From Emmonsiellopsis sp. PD_33 (Eukaryota; Ascomycota; Eurotiomycetes; Onygenales; Ajellomycetaceae): 64,000 bases of DNA. The notes below the pieces were generated by a model. It was not told where the DNA came from and made no database searches. It saw only the letters and a list, made by a program, of their open reading frames with translations. Below are positions 20,220 through 32,207 of this stretch, in pieces (the first letter of the stretch is position 1; every line of letters starts with the position of its first letter). A program made the translations under genes and the position numbers. The stretch spans positions 42,854-106,853 of the forward strand of contig JANTQF010000106.1 of assembly GCA_032988165.1 (NCBI GenBank), written 5' to 3'.

Positions 20220-22084
20220 ATGGCTTCCGGGATACCTCTCACACCGATCACAGGAGGGAAGGAGAAAAAACTTGAGTTGAGGGTGCAGAGCTATGAACAG
20301 AGTAAGAGACATATTTTTACGTTCCAATTCGACTGAGGAAATGGCACTGACGGACACGCAGCTGGTGGCGGCAAATGGAAGCAGGCAATGACAGAGACCC
20401 CGAAGTTAAACCCTCATCTAGATGACCTGCTGCAGGTATGGTTGGACCCTTAAAGTTAAGGTTAGACTTCCCGTAGTCGCTGTCTGACGGAGCCGCATTT
20501 AGCAAAATGAAGATTCTCGGCGCATAATGTGAGTCTCCCGCAACAATTGCTTTGTTGGTTTCCCAAACGACATTTGGCGTATATGGCTCTCATACAATAA
20601 CATAGTTTTGTCAAAATACCTGAAAATATAGAGGATGGCGAACGCGAGGGCTGGAGAAAGACAATCCGCGCCGATATCAAAGAGACAGTTGGGATACCTC
20701 CAGAATTCTGGGACACAGTCACTGAGGACCTGAATGGCTGCTCTGGTGCTAGATATACCTATGAAGGCAATTCGGTTGCAAGCCTCGGTGCGTACAACAT
20801 AATTGTTTCTTGGTTTCCTCAATATCCAACTCACCGTCGACAGATACATGGTCTTGCTTCAAGATAAAAGTGGCAAGGGAGAACCCCGCCAATAAAAAGG
20901 TTGTTTACAAGTGGCATCAAACAACAGTATATGTCAGATGGAATAAGGAACGTGGCAGCCGGTGGGTTCTCTGTTTGGGATTTCCAGATGAGATAGAAGC
21001 AAAATGGAAATATGGCTTGGGATTAGTCTCGACCGACGAGCTAGAAGCAGAAGAAAGCTGGAAGAAATGGAAGAATCAATCCCCACTCTCAGTCGACCCA
21101 AAAGATCCGTATATGTGGCACATTGCCCTTCTAGGCGATCTCAAGGAGGCATACGATAATTCCGTCTGGAAAATGCGCGATATGGTCCGCAATGCTGAAA
21201 AGGCAAGTGGCTGTGAATTAACCCCCCTACCCATGATGGAACTTTTCGTTCTCCGCTAATCCTTGATGTGCTCAACAGGATCGCAACAGCAACGACGGCA
21301 CCAAGACAGACTTCAAAAAGCTGCATGACATTGCGAGGCATCTCTCGCACTCAAATGAAACTCTAGATGTTACCATGGACACTCTTGACAGTCTTATCCA
21401 TGAACATGGGTCATTCAATGCTGTGATGCCTAAGTCTGGAACCACTCAACCCGCAACTCCCAGCTCCCAGTCCACAGCTCAATCTGCAACTTCCAACTTG
21501 TCAATACCGGACAAGGCCGTTAGTGATGTCGACCAACGATTATACTATATTTTGAAGGAAATACGAGCCATTAAGGCCCGGTCAGCATCGTTAAATTTCC
21601 GCCTTCAGAATGAGATAAACCTGGTTCGTCTTACTTCTTTTTAGTAGTCAACGTGTTTATTCTAACCATTTTATTTAGAATTTCAATCTCGCCTCCCAAA
21701 CCGATACTGCTGCGATGAAAATCATATCAGCTATCGGTCTCATTTTCCTTCCCGGGACGTTTATATCGGTGAGTATTAATTCGCCGTCAACATCACCTCA
21801 ACGGCATTGCTGATAGTATGCAGACCATCTTTGGCATGAATTTCTTTGATTTCGCGGTAGAGGATGGGAAGCAGTCCTTTACCGTCTCAAAGAGATTCTG
21901 GCTATTCTGGGCAGTTGCCATCCCGATCACTGTGGTGGTGATTGGCCTTTGGGCCGTCTGGAATTACTGGTTCTGGATCAAAAAGAGGACTAAGCCTTTC
22001 TGGAAAAAATTTGACCGTCGCCAATCCCAGAATGGAAGACCAAGGACGCAGTCAAATGCCCCAATTGGCACCTCGCCAGTTTGA
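20220..22084 (+). CDS. CorA-like magnesium-transporter-fold membrane protein
   Basis: Eight exons: 20220-20301, 20362-20435, 20503-20528, 20606-20787, 20844-21202, 21279-21623, 21679-21768 and 21824-22084. They give 472 residues and every phase closes. The start is MASGIPLTP. The long N-terminal cytoplasmic part is mixed alpha/beta; a coiled helix (VDQRLYYILKEIRAIKARS) leads into two C-terminal membrane segments (about 365-388 and 409-435). The first ends in FGMNFF: the Gly-Met-Asn at about 390-392 is the CorA signature at the pore mouth. A basic tail follows. This is the two-TM plan of the CorA/Mrs2/ZntB superfamily, but the N-terminal domain diverges and many fungal relatives are not proven transporters. 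Intron 5 (21203-21278) uses a GC donor (AG|GCAAGT), required by phase. Exon 3 is only 26 nt. Confidence 0.85.
21203..21278 (+). other. GC-AG intron in the CorA-like gene
   Basis: The donor reads AAAAG|GCAAGTGG and the acceptor CTCAACAG|GATCGC. The splice joins AEK to DRNSNDG in phase 0. The GT four bases further downstream (in CAAGTGG) would break the frame, so the GC donor is preferred. Confidence 0.75.
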
Positions 22085-23527
22085 ATATATATACACCCCT
22101 ATATGGATTGTGGGTTAGAAGATAGCTAGAGACACGAAAGGGACAGTTCAACGCGACCGATCGATTTCTCACGCAATACGGCAATCCCCGTTTCGATCGA
22201 TTTTGACATGAGGATCCCGAACGCCCATACCTTCAGAGGGTAGTTTCCAACCACCCTTAAACATACAAGGGTACGGCAGATATCGGCTTACTCGGAACAA
22301 CGGTGGGAGTTTCTGGTGTCTCATTCCTTTTTCCTATTTTCAATATTCTTTCTCGGATATAAGCTGGATATATATTTCTCTATTTGGAGAACTTAGTGAT
22401 TATTTGTCGAAATTTTTGGGATATTTGATATTTTGGGCTCCTTGTTGGATTAATTCTTCTCGGTTTGTTGAATCGCTGGATATCATGGAGCTATTTCAGG
22501 TTTTTCAGTTTTAGTTATTCCTATATATTAATAGTAACTGTCCAACTATGAGGCTAAATTTTAATACACCTCGCGCTGTTTCCATTCCGTTGACACCCCT
22601 TTCAGCTAACTCGACTATCATTAGGATCCTATCAGCTATTGCACTTGGTGGTTGTTATCCAGCGGATAACAAAACCATATCTAAGAAGACACCTCCCTCC
22701 ATTCGGTCTATTCCACCACGTCCGTTCTTGGAATTGAAATGCAGGATGGATGAAATATCATCCAATACATTGTGGGAGCGGCCAGCAGCAGAAAGAAAAA
22801 ACCACAGCATATCCCCCCTTCAAGGCACTTTGGTTGAATGGATTCTTGCCCCAAGAGATGAAGCAGTTACCCATATCTTCACCTGCTCTTAACTCCACAC
22901 ATCTATCTCATTTAATGCATCCCTCGCATAGCTGAGAGGGCCCTTCTACGAACAGTGCCTCTGGTTCCCGGGCGGTTGATGAGCTTCCTAGGCAGGTTCT
23001 GTCAAATCAGAAATGGCTTCATAAATCTAACATTTGATAAGGTACCCATCTTCCTATGGGCTAATGGATATCCCCTCAGATTGGCTAATCGGAGACATAT
23101 CCAATACTACCAAAAAGCCTCGAGGGGTTCTTTGACGGCCTTTTGGAGGGAAAGGTGACTGCCAAGGTCCCATTATCTACCCCTATTTCATGGCCTTAAA
23201 AATCGCCGGCTGCAACCCCTATCCGCAACCTACTATTCAAACGCTCTGATTCAGCACCTTTCGCACTTCAAATGAAATCATGGGTGCTTGTAGAGATCAA
23301 AGGGACAGTGAGCCTTGTGTGTATGTGTGCGGGATTATACTAAAACTCCGAGATGAGATGCTCAGAACACTGGAAAACAGGTCAAGTAGGAACTGCCACG
23401 ACCTCGATACAATAACAAAATCTTGCTGATAACTTTCTCTATTCTCGGTGGCCCGCACACGATATATACCGCGAGGATGGGAGAGTATCTCCTATCATCT
23501 ATCAAGTCCCTTTTTTTCAACTCCGGC
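22085..23527. other. Convergent spacer, 1.4 kb
   Basis: T-rich 3' sequence of the CorA-like gene, then mixed sequence with a 114-codon open frame at 22548 that starts with ATG but shows no motif or splice context. No gene called. Confidence 0.45.
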
Positions 23528-24366
23528 TCAATCCCTCAACTCGCCCTTATTAGAAATACTCCTCTCCAAAAATGAGCAATAAAGCACTGTCCCATCCTCA
23601 TACTCATGCTCCTGATATACCTTAAACCCGAACTTCTCCAACACCCGCACACTGGCCACATTACTCTTCACCACATTTGCAACAATAATCTCCTTTTCCT
23701 GAGCACTTCCTTCCTCCCTCGGCAGCGCCCACCATGCGTCAAGCAGCCCCCTCACTGCCTCTGTTGCATACCCTTTCCCCCACACATCGGATGCAAGGCC
23801 ATATCCAATACTCACCAGCGGGACGAGCTGGTTGAATCCAGTATGGCCAATGATACGTCCAGTGGGATCATCTCGCCGAGTGATGACAAACCAGAAGCCG
23901 CGCCCTGCAGCCGAGGGGGGTCCAGTGAATGTCTTGCTGGGCAGCCAGGCGTGGACAATATCGATGGTCAGGGGTTTGCCGCTGTAGGGAGACGAGTTAG
24001 ATACATACACACATGACTTTTCTTTTCTTTTCTTTTTCTTTTTTTTTTGACAGGATCTTTCCCGCGTGCGGGATATATTATCTCTGAATTCGAAACGTCG
24101 AACGTACTGCAAGGCGGTTGGTTGGTTGGTAGTTTAACTCACCCCAACGATGGATTTGAAGGCCGTGTCTTCCAAAGTGCCAGGATGCCCTCTGCATCGT
24201 CGGCCTTCAGTGGCCTAAGGTATAATCGTTCAGTCGTGATAGTGGGAAGTTCCTCTGGGATGAGGACGTGGCATGGCTGCGGAGACATGCCGCCAGTTGG
24301 GTATTTTGTATCCCAATCGGCATCGTCGTCGTTCTTATCGATGGACAATATAGCATTATTGGACAT
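23528..24366 (-). CDS. GNAT-family N-acetyltransferase
   Basis: Two exons, 24366-24143 and 23981-23528, give 225 residues with phase closing. It starts MSNNAILSI and should transfer acetyl from acetyl-CoA to an amine; the substrate cannot be told, but the RimJ/RimL-like layout (Acetyltransf_3) suggests a protein N-terminus or small amine. Motifs in order: TTERLYLRPLKADDAEGILA (beta1-alpha1), GRGFWFVITRR, GRIIGHTGF, IGYGLASDVWGKGYATEA, which holds the acetyl-CoA pyrophosphate loop (WGKGYA), and NVASVRVLEKFGFKV near the C-terminus. The intron is 161 nt and T/A-rich; a small extra exon (about 24065-24110, YVRRFEFRDN) was considered but breaks the frame at the next acceptor. Flanked by accessory genes. 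Confidence 0.85.
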
Positions 24367-25573
24367 GGCGAGTAGATAATCTCCGGTATGTAGTACTATA
24401 TCAATTGACTAGGTGGTAAAGTCCAGTTGATGAAGAACTTGAAGTCTTCATTGATGAACCTCAAGGGCAGAGACGTCAGTATTTATACCCCTGTCTATAC
24501 GCTCTCTCCGTTTGACTCATGATGAGGGAGATAAGTTAATTCCGAAGCCAGTTCCCCAAGGGCGCAAGGTAGTTCGCAAAGTTGTTTTTCTTCATAGACG
24601 ACTCTAGCCCGATCGAATGAAAGCCCTGAAAGTCCTCTTCATATAGGAGTTGAATACGATGCAATCCACAATGCGGGCTTCCGATGTAACCTTGGGGTTG
24701 TCGAGGAGTTACAGGGATTAATCAAAGCCTCTCTTTCTCAAGCTTTTTGCGACCCTCTTCCGAACCTAAATTCCGGGATGACAAATTAGACAATGAGGGC
24801 TCATTCTGGCGATTGCACATACTATCCGCAATAACATACTCATACCCCTGTTTCCTTTCCTTTCGTGTTTTCTCGCGACAGTAGTAATCATAGCCTCATC
24901 ATGTTGACTGTATTGCAAAAAAGTAGAAGAAAAAGAAGGAGAAGAAAAGGGGATGTGTGGGTGGTAAGAGGGGTGGTTTGGTAGATTAGTTACGAATAAA
25001 GTATCGAGTCCTAGACAGATTGAGTGGGCAAAGTTCTAAAACCAAAATGGATCACGTTTGCTAACTTGGTTAATTTCTAGGAAGTTCTCATGGGAACTTT
25101 TTACCCTTTCTTCATTCCATCGAAGTTCTCAAACCTAGGTAGAGAGATATCCAAACTGAATGACGGTAGAGCTCAAGATCCACGAAACAACCTTGGAAGC
25201 CACGAAGTCTACTACTCTATATATTTTCGACTTGTCCTGTTGCATGTTTCGTGGCAAAAATAACTAGAAGGCGAGTCAAGCAGGTCACTATGGTAGATTT
25301 AAAAACGTATGGATATACTGATTCAAGAGATGTGGGAGAGGCAACTACGTGGTTTCACACAGAGGTCAGCTAGAGGGATAGGGGACCAGTTGATTCATAT
25401 ACTGGTAATAATACTCGATAACAATGTCTAGACACAACAGTCATTTTCAAGCTATCCGGATTACATTATTATAGGTAGGGTATATATGTAGGGAGCTGTC
25501 AGGTCCCCATTTGTCGCCTTACTCCACATCCGTCAATTCACAAAAAAGGCATCATCTCCTCATCCGAACCACA
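24367..25573. other. Spacer, 1.2 kb
   Basis: Promoter of the acetyltransferase on the left and 3' region of the F-box gene on the right. No open frame, repeat or motif of note. Confidence 0.45.
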
Positions 25574-26893
25574 CTATACCACATCAATGATCCGGTGGCA
25601 CTCACAAGCCCAGTACCTGTCAATGAACCGAAACCCTATCTCTGCCGAGCTGCATAATTTATTTATATTTTCAAGAATCTCCATCTTGTCGCATCTACCT
25701 TCCATGGTGATTGAGGCAAGGTACGGCGTGGTGGTCCGTCCCTTGTCGACCAGCATTGTGATATCTGGGATCAAACCCGAATACTCCCGGTCGAGCGCCA
25801 ACGTCAGCGATCGTAGTGAACGGGGCAGAATCGAAGGCAGGGAAGAGATAAAGTCATTGGGGCTCATATGAAGATGTTTTAGCGCCGTAAAATGGGCCAA
25901 TGAGCCAAAAGAGGCTGCTTTATCGAAGAATTGAAGTTTCGGACCCGAGTAGAAATCTAGACAGAGGACTTGGAGAGTGTTCTTCACCATCTGGAGGGAG
26001 TTCCAGAATTCGGCTCGCGGGAGTGTGTGGGTTGCGGCTGATGAACGGTTATGCGCTCGGTGTAAATAGACAAAAGTGTTGAGCTGTGGGCATGCCCTGA
26101 TCAGCTCCTCCATGCCAAATTGCCCATCGGAGTAACGGAGATCGATATGTGTGACTGCAGATTCGGGTGCGGGTGGCGCTCCCGTTCCGGTCCAATTCCG
26201 GCCCGAAATACGGCATAGGGAGGGCAGTTTGAACAAAAACATAAGCCGCTTGGTAGTTAGGCGTTCACTGTCCTGCCCCTCTACCCAGACGGACTGTAAA
26301 TGAGCAAAGACCTGCCGCGACTGCTCCTCGCAGTCCTCAACCGCCCGGCGGAAGAGAGTCTCGATGTAATTCTCCTTGGCGTCATAGTCTTTAGACTCGC
26401 CAGACAATTGAAACCTCACCGATTTCAAATTAGGTAGCATAGAAAGCAGTAGTGCGGCGAGTGCATCTCCCTTCCCGGCCCGGACGTGCTTTAGCAAGGT
26501 GCTCTTTTCGTCGTCCGACTTGCACATGGTGCCGACAGCAGCATTGAGCAGGAGACAATCAAATGATTCCACGATCCTGGCCAGCTCTGACCCAACACTG
26601 ATCATATGTGCCGGCTGGTCCGTGTTGTTGTCGTACGACAGCGGTGCATAAAATTCTGTAAGGTCGAGCGAACAGACCTGCCTTGCTAGGGGGCGATTGT
26701 AGAGGATCGTGCGAATGAGGAGTGCCACCTTTGTCCATGGGCGGGGACGCATATTGGGATCCGCATAAAGTAAAGGAAGAAAGACATCACGTAGCCTTTT
26801 TGTTGTGGCGACCAGGCTGCGTAGTTCACTCTTTGGGTTATAGCCCACGATGTCCCGCAGGAGTTCTGTCGGGAGGGTGTTAAGTGAAGCCAT
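25574..26893 (-). CDS. F-box protein
   Basis: Single exon, 439 residues from MASLNTLPTE; an in-frame ATG at 26953 gives 20 more residues but the F-box begins directly after MASLN. The F-box (LNTLPTELLRDIVGY...LRSLVATTKRLRDVFLPLLY, about 4-42) should bind Skp1 in an SCF ubiquitin ligase or a related complex. The rest carries irregular Leu-rich segments (LPNLKSVRFQLS, VTHIDLRYSD, LNTFVYLHRA, LRSLTLALD) that look like a degenerate LRR receptor for a substrate; the substrate cannot be inferred. Such F-box proteins are numerous and fast-changing in Pezizomycotina. Target and expression are unknown. The frame is clean, with no sign of decay. Confidence 0.82.
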   Translation of the reverse strand: MASLNTLPTELLRDIVGYNPKSELRSLVATTKRLRDVFLPLLYADPNMRPRPWTKVALLIRTILYNRPLARQVCSLDLTEFYAPLSYDNNTDQPAHMISVGSELARIVESFDCLLLNAAVGTMCKSDDEKSTLLKHVRAGKGDALAALLLSMLPNLKSVRFQLSGESKDYDAKENYIETLFRRAVEDCEEQSRQVFAHLQSVWVEGQDSERLTTKRLMFLFKLPSLCRISGRNWTGTGAPPAPESAVTHIDLRYSDGQFGMEELIRACPQLNTFVYLHRAHNRSSAATHTLPRAEFWNSLQMVKNTLQVLCLDFYSGPKLQFFDKAASFGSLAHFTALKHLHMSPNDFISSLPSILPRSLRSLTLALDREYSGLIPDITMLVDKGRTTTPYLASITMEGRCDKMEILENINKLCSSAEIGFRFIDRYWACECHRIIDVV

Positions 26894-27950
26894 GATTCCA
26901 ACGGAACACCGACGGTGTTGATGCATCCGGACGGGAGAGAATTGGATGGCCATACTCGAATAAAGGTGTTCTCAATTTTCCAAAGAACAGCAACCTTGGA
27001 AGGTCGTATTATTCGCCTAATTTAGTTAGCTCACTTGAGCCTATTTCCTTTGCCGATGGCTCTTCTCTGGCTGTGAGACTACATGATATCTATGCAGTCC
27101 TGCTAACAGGAATAAAGATCTGGCAGACCTAGTTGTATGAGCTAGGTGGTAAACCAGAGTCAAAATATTAATCAAATGGGTATCAAGGGTAATAAAGCAA
27201 AGGAAACCGTGTAGTACTAGTATATACACTATCCACCCTCTGTTTGGATGTCATCGATTCACGGTTGACCAAAGAAGGCCCCGGTGCTTCTTCGGGCAGC
27301 GGGGAGCCAGAAGAAATGAGATTGAGGGAGACTCGATGAACGCTGTCAAAGGATACGGCAGGAGAGCTTTTCAGCAAGAAACCGTCTATTTGTACGTACC
27401 TGGCATGATTAACTCTGCAGACCTACATTTCAAGCAGTTACAAAGGGGCTCCACTAGCCCTCATATGCGAGGTCTCCAAGTGAGATGACAAGTGCGCCCA
27501 GAGAGGGACCGCATTCATGCAATCAGTGCTGGGGGGAGAAGAGAGGAAGAGAGGCAGAGGACGTCACAGAAGTGTGAGGAGAGTTATATCTTGATTGAGG
27601 GCAAAAGACTGGAACCTGTGAGTAGGAAATTAATCAGCATTGCCTGGGCATGCGAGGCCATTGCTTCTTGCAATCGGCTGCGCCAGCGTACCAAGGAGAT
27701 GCAGAAACGGCATTTGTTCGTAGATGGTTTTTGCTGATTTATGTTGAATGACACAAAGTTGAATCTGGATAAATGGATGAAAGCTGAGCTGCTTGGCCTC
27801 TGGCGGCAATCTTGGCGCTTAGTCATACTTTTTTTCCACCCAATCATATGCACTTGGACTTCCAAAGGAATGATGTTATTTCTAACCATCGGCCGCATTC
27901 ATCCATTCATCCAAGAGAACATCCATATGCAATCCTCAAAGAACGCCCTT
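26894..27950. other. Spacer, 1.1 kb
   Basis: Promoter of the F-box gene, then sequence with scattered open frames of 60-100 codons on both strands that I do not recognise. One around 27590-27780 may be part of a further decayed gene upstream of the kinase relic, but nothing identifies it. Confidence 0.4.
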
Positions 27951-28648
27951 GGTCGGCGTGGGATCATATGCGGATGTTTTATGAATTGCTGAAGACCGCG
28001 TGCTCAAAAAACCGAAAATCTACGCTGAACACAGCAACCCCGATCTAGCTTACTCAAACTTCATTAACTGGGAGGAATTGCGGAATGAGAAGGCTGTGTA
28101 TGAACGATTGGGAACCCACGATGGAATTATATGTTGTTTCAAAGCACTGGACGAGTCAATCGAACTCGCTTTTACCAATCAAGGCAATCTCAAAAAATAT
28201 ATCCAGACAAATGCCTCACCATCTCAAGAGTTTAGGGCAGGCTGGATCCAATTACTGGTGGAAACCTTCAACTATATATATACATTCTTGCAGAGTTGTC
28301 CTCCAAGATGTTGCTCTGTGAAATATCCTTGTGCACAATAATTCTCTAAAACTCTACGACTTTGGGGACTCATCCTTGTTGCCATTGAACACTGACATGC
28401 AATGATTTTGTGAGAGTGGTACAATCCCACAAGTTGAAATACTCTATATTGGGTGCATTCTCTACGCCATCGCTGCCTGGCAGGAGTTCAAGTACGACTA
28501 CTTCGAGAATGAGTGTTTCCCAGAACTGGAAGAGCTTCCTGCGAATGGATGCGGTTCTTTTTGCAAGCATCATAAGAAAATGTTGGACTGGAGGGTATAC
28601 TAGTATGGAAGCCCTAAGAAGGGATATTCATGATACCACTGGTTGTTG
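27950..28648 (+). pseudogene. Broken small protein kinase-like gene
   Basis: Read through frameshifts, the plus strand encodes a compact kinase-like domain. Pieces in order: GVGSYADV (glycine loop, near 27956); after a one-base shift, EDRVLKKPKIYA with the lysine region; NWEELRNEKAVYERLG; IICCFKALDESIELAF; KKYIQTNASPSQEFRAGW; a shift near 28275; SCRVVLQDVAL, stop, NILVHNNSLKLYDFGDS (catalytic Asp in the LQD and the DFG); a second stop after NTDMQ; IGCILYAIAAWQEFKYDYF; and FASIIRKCWTGGYTSMEAL. At least two frameshifts and two TGA stops are visible; the first TGA (CGA to TGA) is a C-to-T change as expected of RIP-like mutation. The family is common in Onygenales and similar fungi, with unknown role. 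Confidence 0.85.
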
Positions 28649-31600
28649 AAAAACACAAGCTTTTAAGATGCAGTCGCCATGTCTAGTCATTCTGTCATTA
28701 CCTCTCACTGCCAACCTTCTTTTCTTTTGGTATTACTTGCTGGTCCGGGGGTTTCCAGTTTAAGAGGGATTGAAACCCATTAGGTAGATATATACCAAGA
28801 CAGCAGATTTTAGGCTTATATGTAGTAGGAGTTATTAACTGAGGATCTCCTGAACTTTAACATACATCTATAAACCAAGAAGATATATAAAAGCTCTTAA
28901 AACATGCTGAAATGGATTTACTACTTCCATACACAGAGCAAGCTTTGATAGAATGTTTGGAACTTTTTAACTTTATGCCATGTGCTTTTGCTCCCTTAAC
29001 TACTGCAAACAATCAGATCAACCACACCACCAACCAACCAACCAACCAACGAGAAACTAAGAAAAACAGGAAAAGAGTCTTTAGTGAAACATGTCAATCT
29101 CGAAGCGATTTTTCTTATTTGTTAATTTTTTTTTAATAAACAAAAAGAGGCAAAAAGAAAATTCCTAAAAACAATTACATAACTCTATATAAAGCGACAC
29201 AACGCCCCTACTGACGCGCTAACTAGTGATTCCATCTATTCCTCCTTTGTTATCCTGTCATGTCTTAAACATGGCCATTCCCGATTGGACGATTTGGTTT
29301 TATTATTCAAACTTATTCTTAGCTAGGGCGTTCCAAGGCGTTCTTAATTGCCAAGACAGTTTGTTTCTATCTTTCTTTTGTCTCGGATTTTTACGTTATT
29401 TTGGCTCATTAAGGACGAATGAGACCTGGAATAGATGGCAGTTCAAAACAGGAAAGAGAGAAGACATGGTCAGTCAGATACTACCCTATGCTTACCAATT
29501 ACGATAATACTGTGGGGTGGAAATGTGTTAGAAAGCTGGTGAACTTTTGTGGTACATATAGTACAGTGCATGCACACCCATGCCAAAACCCACAGAAACA
29601 ATGGAGTTACTTAGGTCTTTCCCAGCAGGCTGGTTAGGGAGGGTAGGAAGGTTGAAGAGTGCATTGTACTCCTGTGGAACAAAGAGAACCAGCTATCCTT
29701 TTGTCTGGGCAATAATGAGGACCATGATGGCAAAACGGTGCGGCGGGGTTTGTGAGCGCCCTTGCAGCGACCCGGCAAATTTCGTCGTGTTTCATGTATG
29801 ATCTGCTTAGTCTGCCAGGGTTGCCATATGAGGAAATGGTGAGTGGCTACTAAGGTATGTATGCCTGAGGGATGTATGCCCGCGGTATATGGGGTACTTC
29901 TATTGGTTGGATCGCTCGGGGGTGATTATTATATCGCCGTTGAAATTGGAGGGGAGAGAATCTGGGGTTAGTGATGTCGTGGCTATGGTACATAGGACGA
30001 ACTATATCTGAAAGCGGCATGTCATGGGTTATGTTGCGCATCTAAGGTTCGAGTTTGTTGGCGGTTCAGATATCTCAGTTACCAGGGCAGGCCGGCGGGC
30101 TACGAGTGGGAAGTAGTACGACCTTGTTTCGGTAGAAATTTTACCGTGGGTGTTGTCTGCAGCAGGAGATCGGAGGATTGAAAGTGTGGATAACAGGGTT
30201 CTCGGGGTTGGCAGACAGGGGTAATCAAGACAATTGAAACGGATACTGGGCCGGAAGGGAATTCCAACGGGCTTGGAATAGAGGGCGGATGTATATCTGG
30301 ATATCTGATCCTCGGGATAGGATCCTGCAAAGCATTGATTTCCCCCGGCTCCTCCGGCGTTGAAGATCCAACCAGCAGGAGAGAGTTTGAGCCCTCGTGT
30401 AAAGACAAGGCTGTCCTGACGGTTATTTATGATTGGAATCTGGGGACCAGAACTGGGGTTGCGATTGGGCCTGGACATGCGCCGAGAGCTGCTGAAGATG
30501 GTTTATTCACATACATAGGCTATAGCGCAGCACGATGTTTGGCGATTGGTCAATGGACAGCGAAAAAGCAAAGAAATTGAAAGGCAGAGGAAAGGGATGG
30601 AGATTTGTGCAATATCTATGGCCCATCGGCGACAAGCGGGCGGGCTGGCAGCAACAATCCACCACGCGTGCAGGCGCAATCCGCGTTTTGGCAACAGGCT
30701 TGGCGAGAGTGATGGAAATTGCTTCGTAGCAAGCGGTTGTTGCTCATTAAATAAACTGGAGCTCAGCGCAGGGGGGCATATATTAATGCAGTCCTATATA
30801 GCGAAGCCAGCATGCTTGGGCTGCCGGCTGCAGCTGGACGGCCCTCAATGCCGCTGTTTGGCTGCAGGCGCCCTGAGCTGAGGATTGCAGCCAACGTGGA
30901 TAATGGGGGCCCCCTTTACCAAACAAACAGGCGGCGCTTTGCGGGCAGTTTGCAGCACGGAAAAGGCACAAAAAAAGGGACAAAAAGGAGAAAATGATGG
31001 CCCATGGAAAGGCCGAAGTTTCAGTGGGCATCGCTGGAGCGTATTGATATTGAATGGTAATTTACGGGTACATCGCGGTACTTCCGTCCGAGGGCGGGCT
31101 TTGCTGCAGAATGATGTAGTGCGAGCCGGATTGGAGGTACCCATACCGTACTGTCACCGCGATACGGGCAATACGGAACATACCGCAAAACTGCGTGGGT
31201 GGGCGACTCCTGACGGCCCAAAGCAGACTAGCGCGGTACAGATATGCCGCGAGCTGCCCGCAGCGTGTGTATGGCGGCGGTAAATACGCGGTAAGCATAC
31301 GGTACGTCCGCGGTATCTGCGCTGTTTCTCGACCTCCCCGTCATGGTGTAAGAAACATTAATCAATTTGATCAACCTCATTCCTCCACCAGCTTCCTCCT
31401 CCACCATCCAACTCCGCCGCTTTTCCTCTCCATCGCGCTCTGTGTCCCATCCCTCTCCTCTCTTCCGCTCTGCTGCACGCTCTGTCGCCGCCGCTCTTTC
31501 GCCGTTTCTCATCGTGCACCCCAGTGCCCGTTTCCTGCTCCTCCTGGGCCAACGATCGACGGTTCCTTCGAGTCCGGCGGTGCCTGTCTCTGCTGCCACC

Positions 31601-32207
31601 CTCCCGGGAACGGCTCAGTTTTTCTCTCGGGATATCGGCGGGATAGCCCCAGCGCGGCCGTGTGGCCAGCAGGAATAGCTAGCATATTTGCACTGGTGTC
31701 TGGTCAGGCCTTCCGCCACTTCGCCATCCCTCTCAGCGGACAGTGAACCACCCGCGACGCCCATTAGGGGCTTCCGCTGCCAGTATCGATCAGCTGGGGT
31801 TTTGCCCTGGTCCTTTGGAGCAGAAGGATATTGTTGACACTGGCTGTCAGTCCTTCTGGCGGTTCCTGGCCTGCTGAGCAGTTTCTTGAAGGACCCTCGC
31901 TATTTTCGAGATCGAACTTCCGTGCCACCCCCCCTCCCCCCCCCCCCTAAGCGGTTCGCCCAGCCCTACCCATTCTACAAGCTCCGCTTCCCACGGGTTA
32001 TCTACTCGGACCTCAATTCTAATCCCCTTCGACAAACACGTACTATTTTCCCCCGTCCACGGTCGTTTGGTATTTTTTGTTTCGGCGTCTTTGGGACTGG
32101 TGCTGGGATTGAATCGAGGATTCCGAGATTGTTCCTACTTTCTTCTCTACCGCTCCCGATCCATTTAGAGGAGTGACTCGCGTTGCTCGATAGCGTTGGG
32201 ACGCCTT
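28649..32207. other. Spacer, 3.5 kb, mostly A+T-rich then G+C-rich
   Basis: The left half (28650-30000) is A+T-rich with a (AACC)n run near 29027-29050 and no gene. The right half becomes G+C-rich; 31330-32207 is pyrimidine-rich leader and promoter of the nucleotidyltransferase gene. One unassigned ORF in the middle is listed separately. Confidence 0.45.
30029..30478 (-). CDS. Possible small hypothetical gene
   Basis: An ATG-started open frame of 149 codons with Ser/Pro/Arg-rich composition (starts MSRPNRNPSSG). No family, signal peptide or membrane segment seen. A second ATG frame overlaps its end (30041-29850), so a small intron joining the two is possible. It could equally be chance in a G+C-richer patch. 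Confidence 0.18.
   Translation of the reverse strand: MSRPNRNPSSGPQIPIINNRQDSLVFTRGLKLSPAGWIFNAGGAGGNQCFAGSYPEDQISRYTSALYSKPVGIPFRPSIRFNCLDYPCLPTPRTLLSTLSILRSPAADNTHGKISTETRSYYFPLVARRPALVTEISEPPTNSNLRCAT

Noticed and set aside
22548..22892. 114-codon ATG open frame between the CorA-like and acetyltransferase genes
   Set aside because: No recognisable motif, convergent spacer position and poor codon pattern; left as spacer.
24047..24112. Extra small exon in the acetyltransferase gene (YVRRFEFRDN)
   Set aside because: Using it leaves the wrong phase at the next acceptor; the single-intron model closes exactly.
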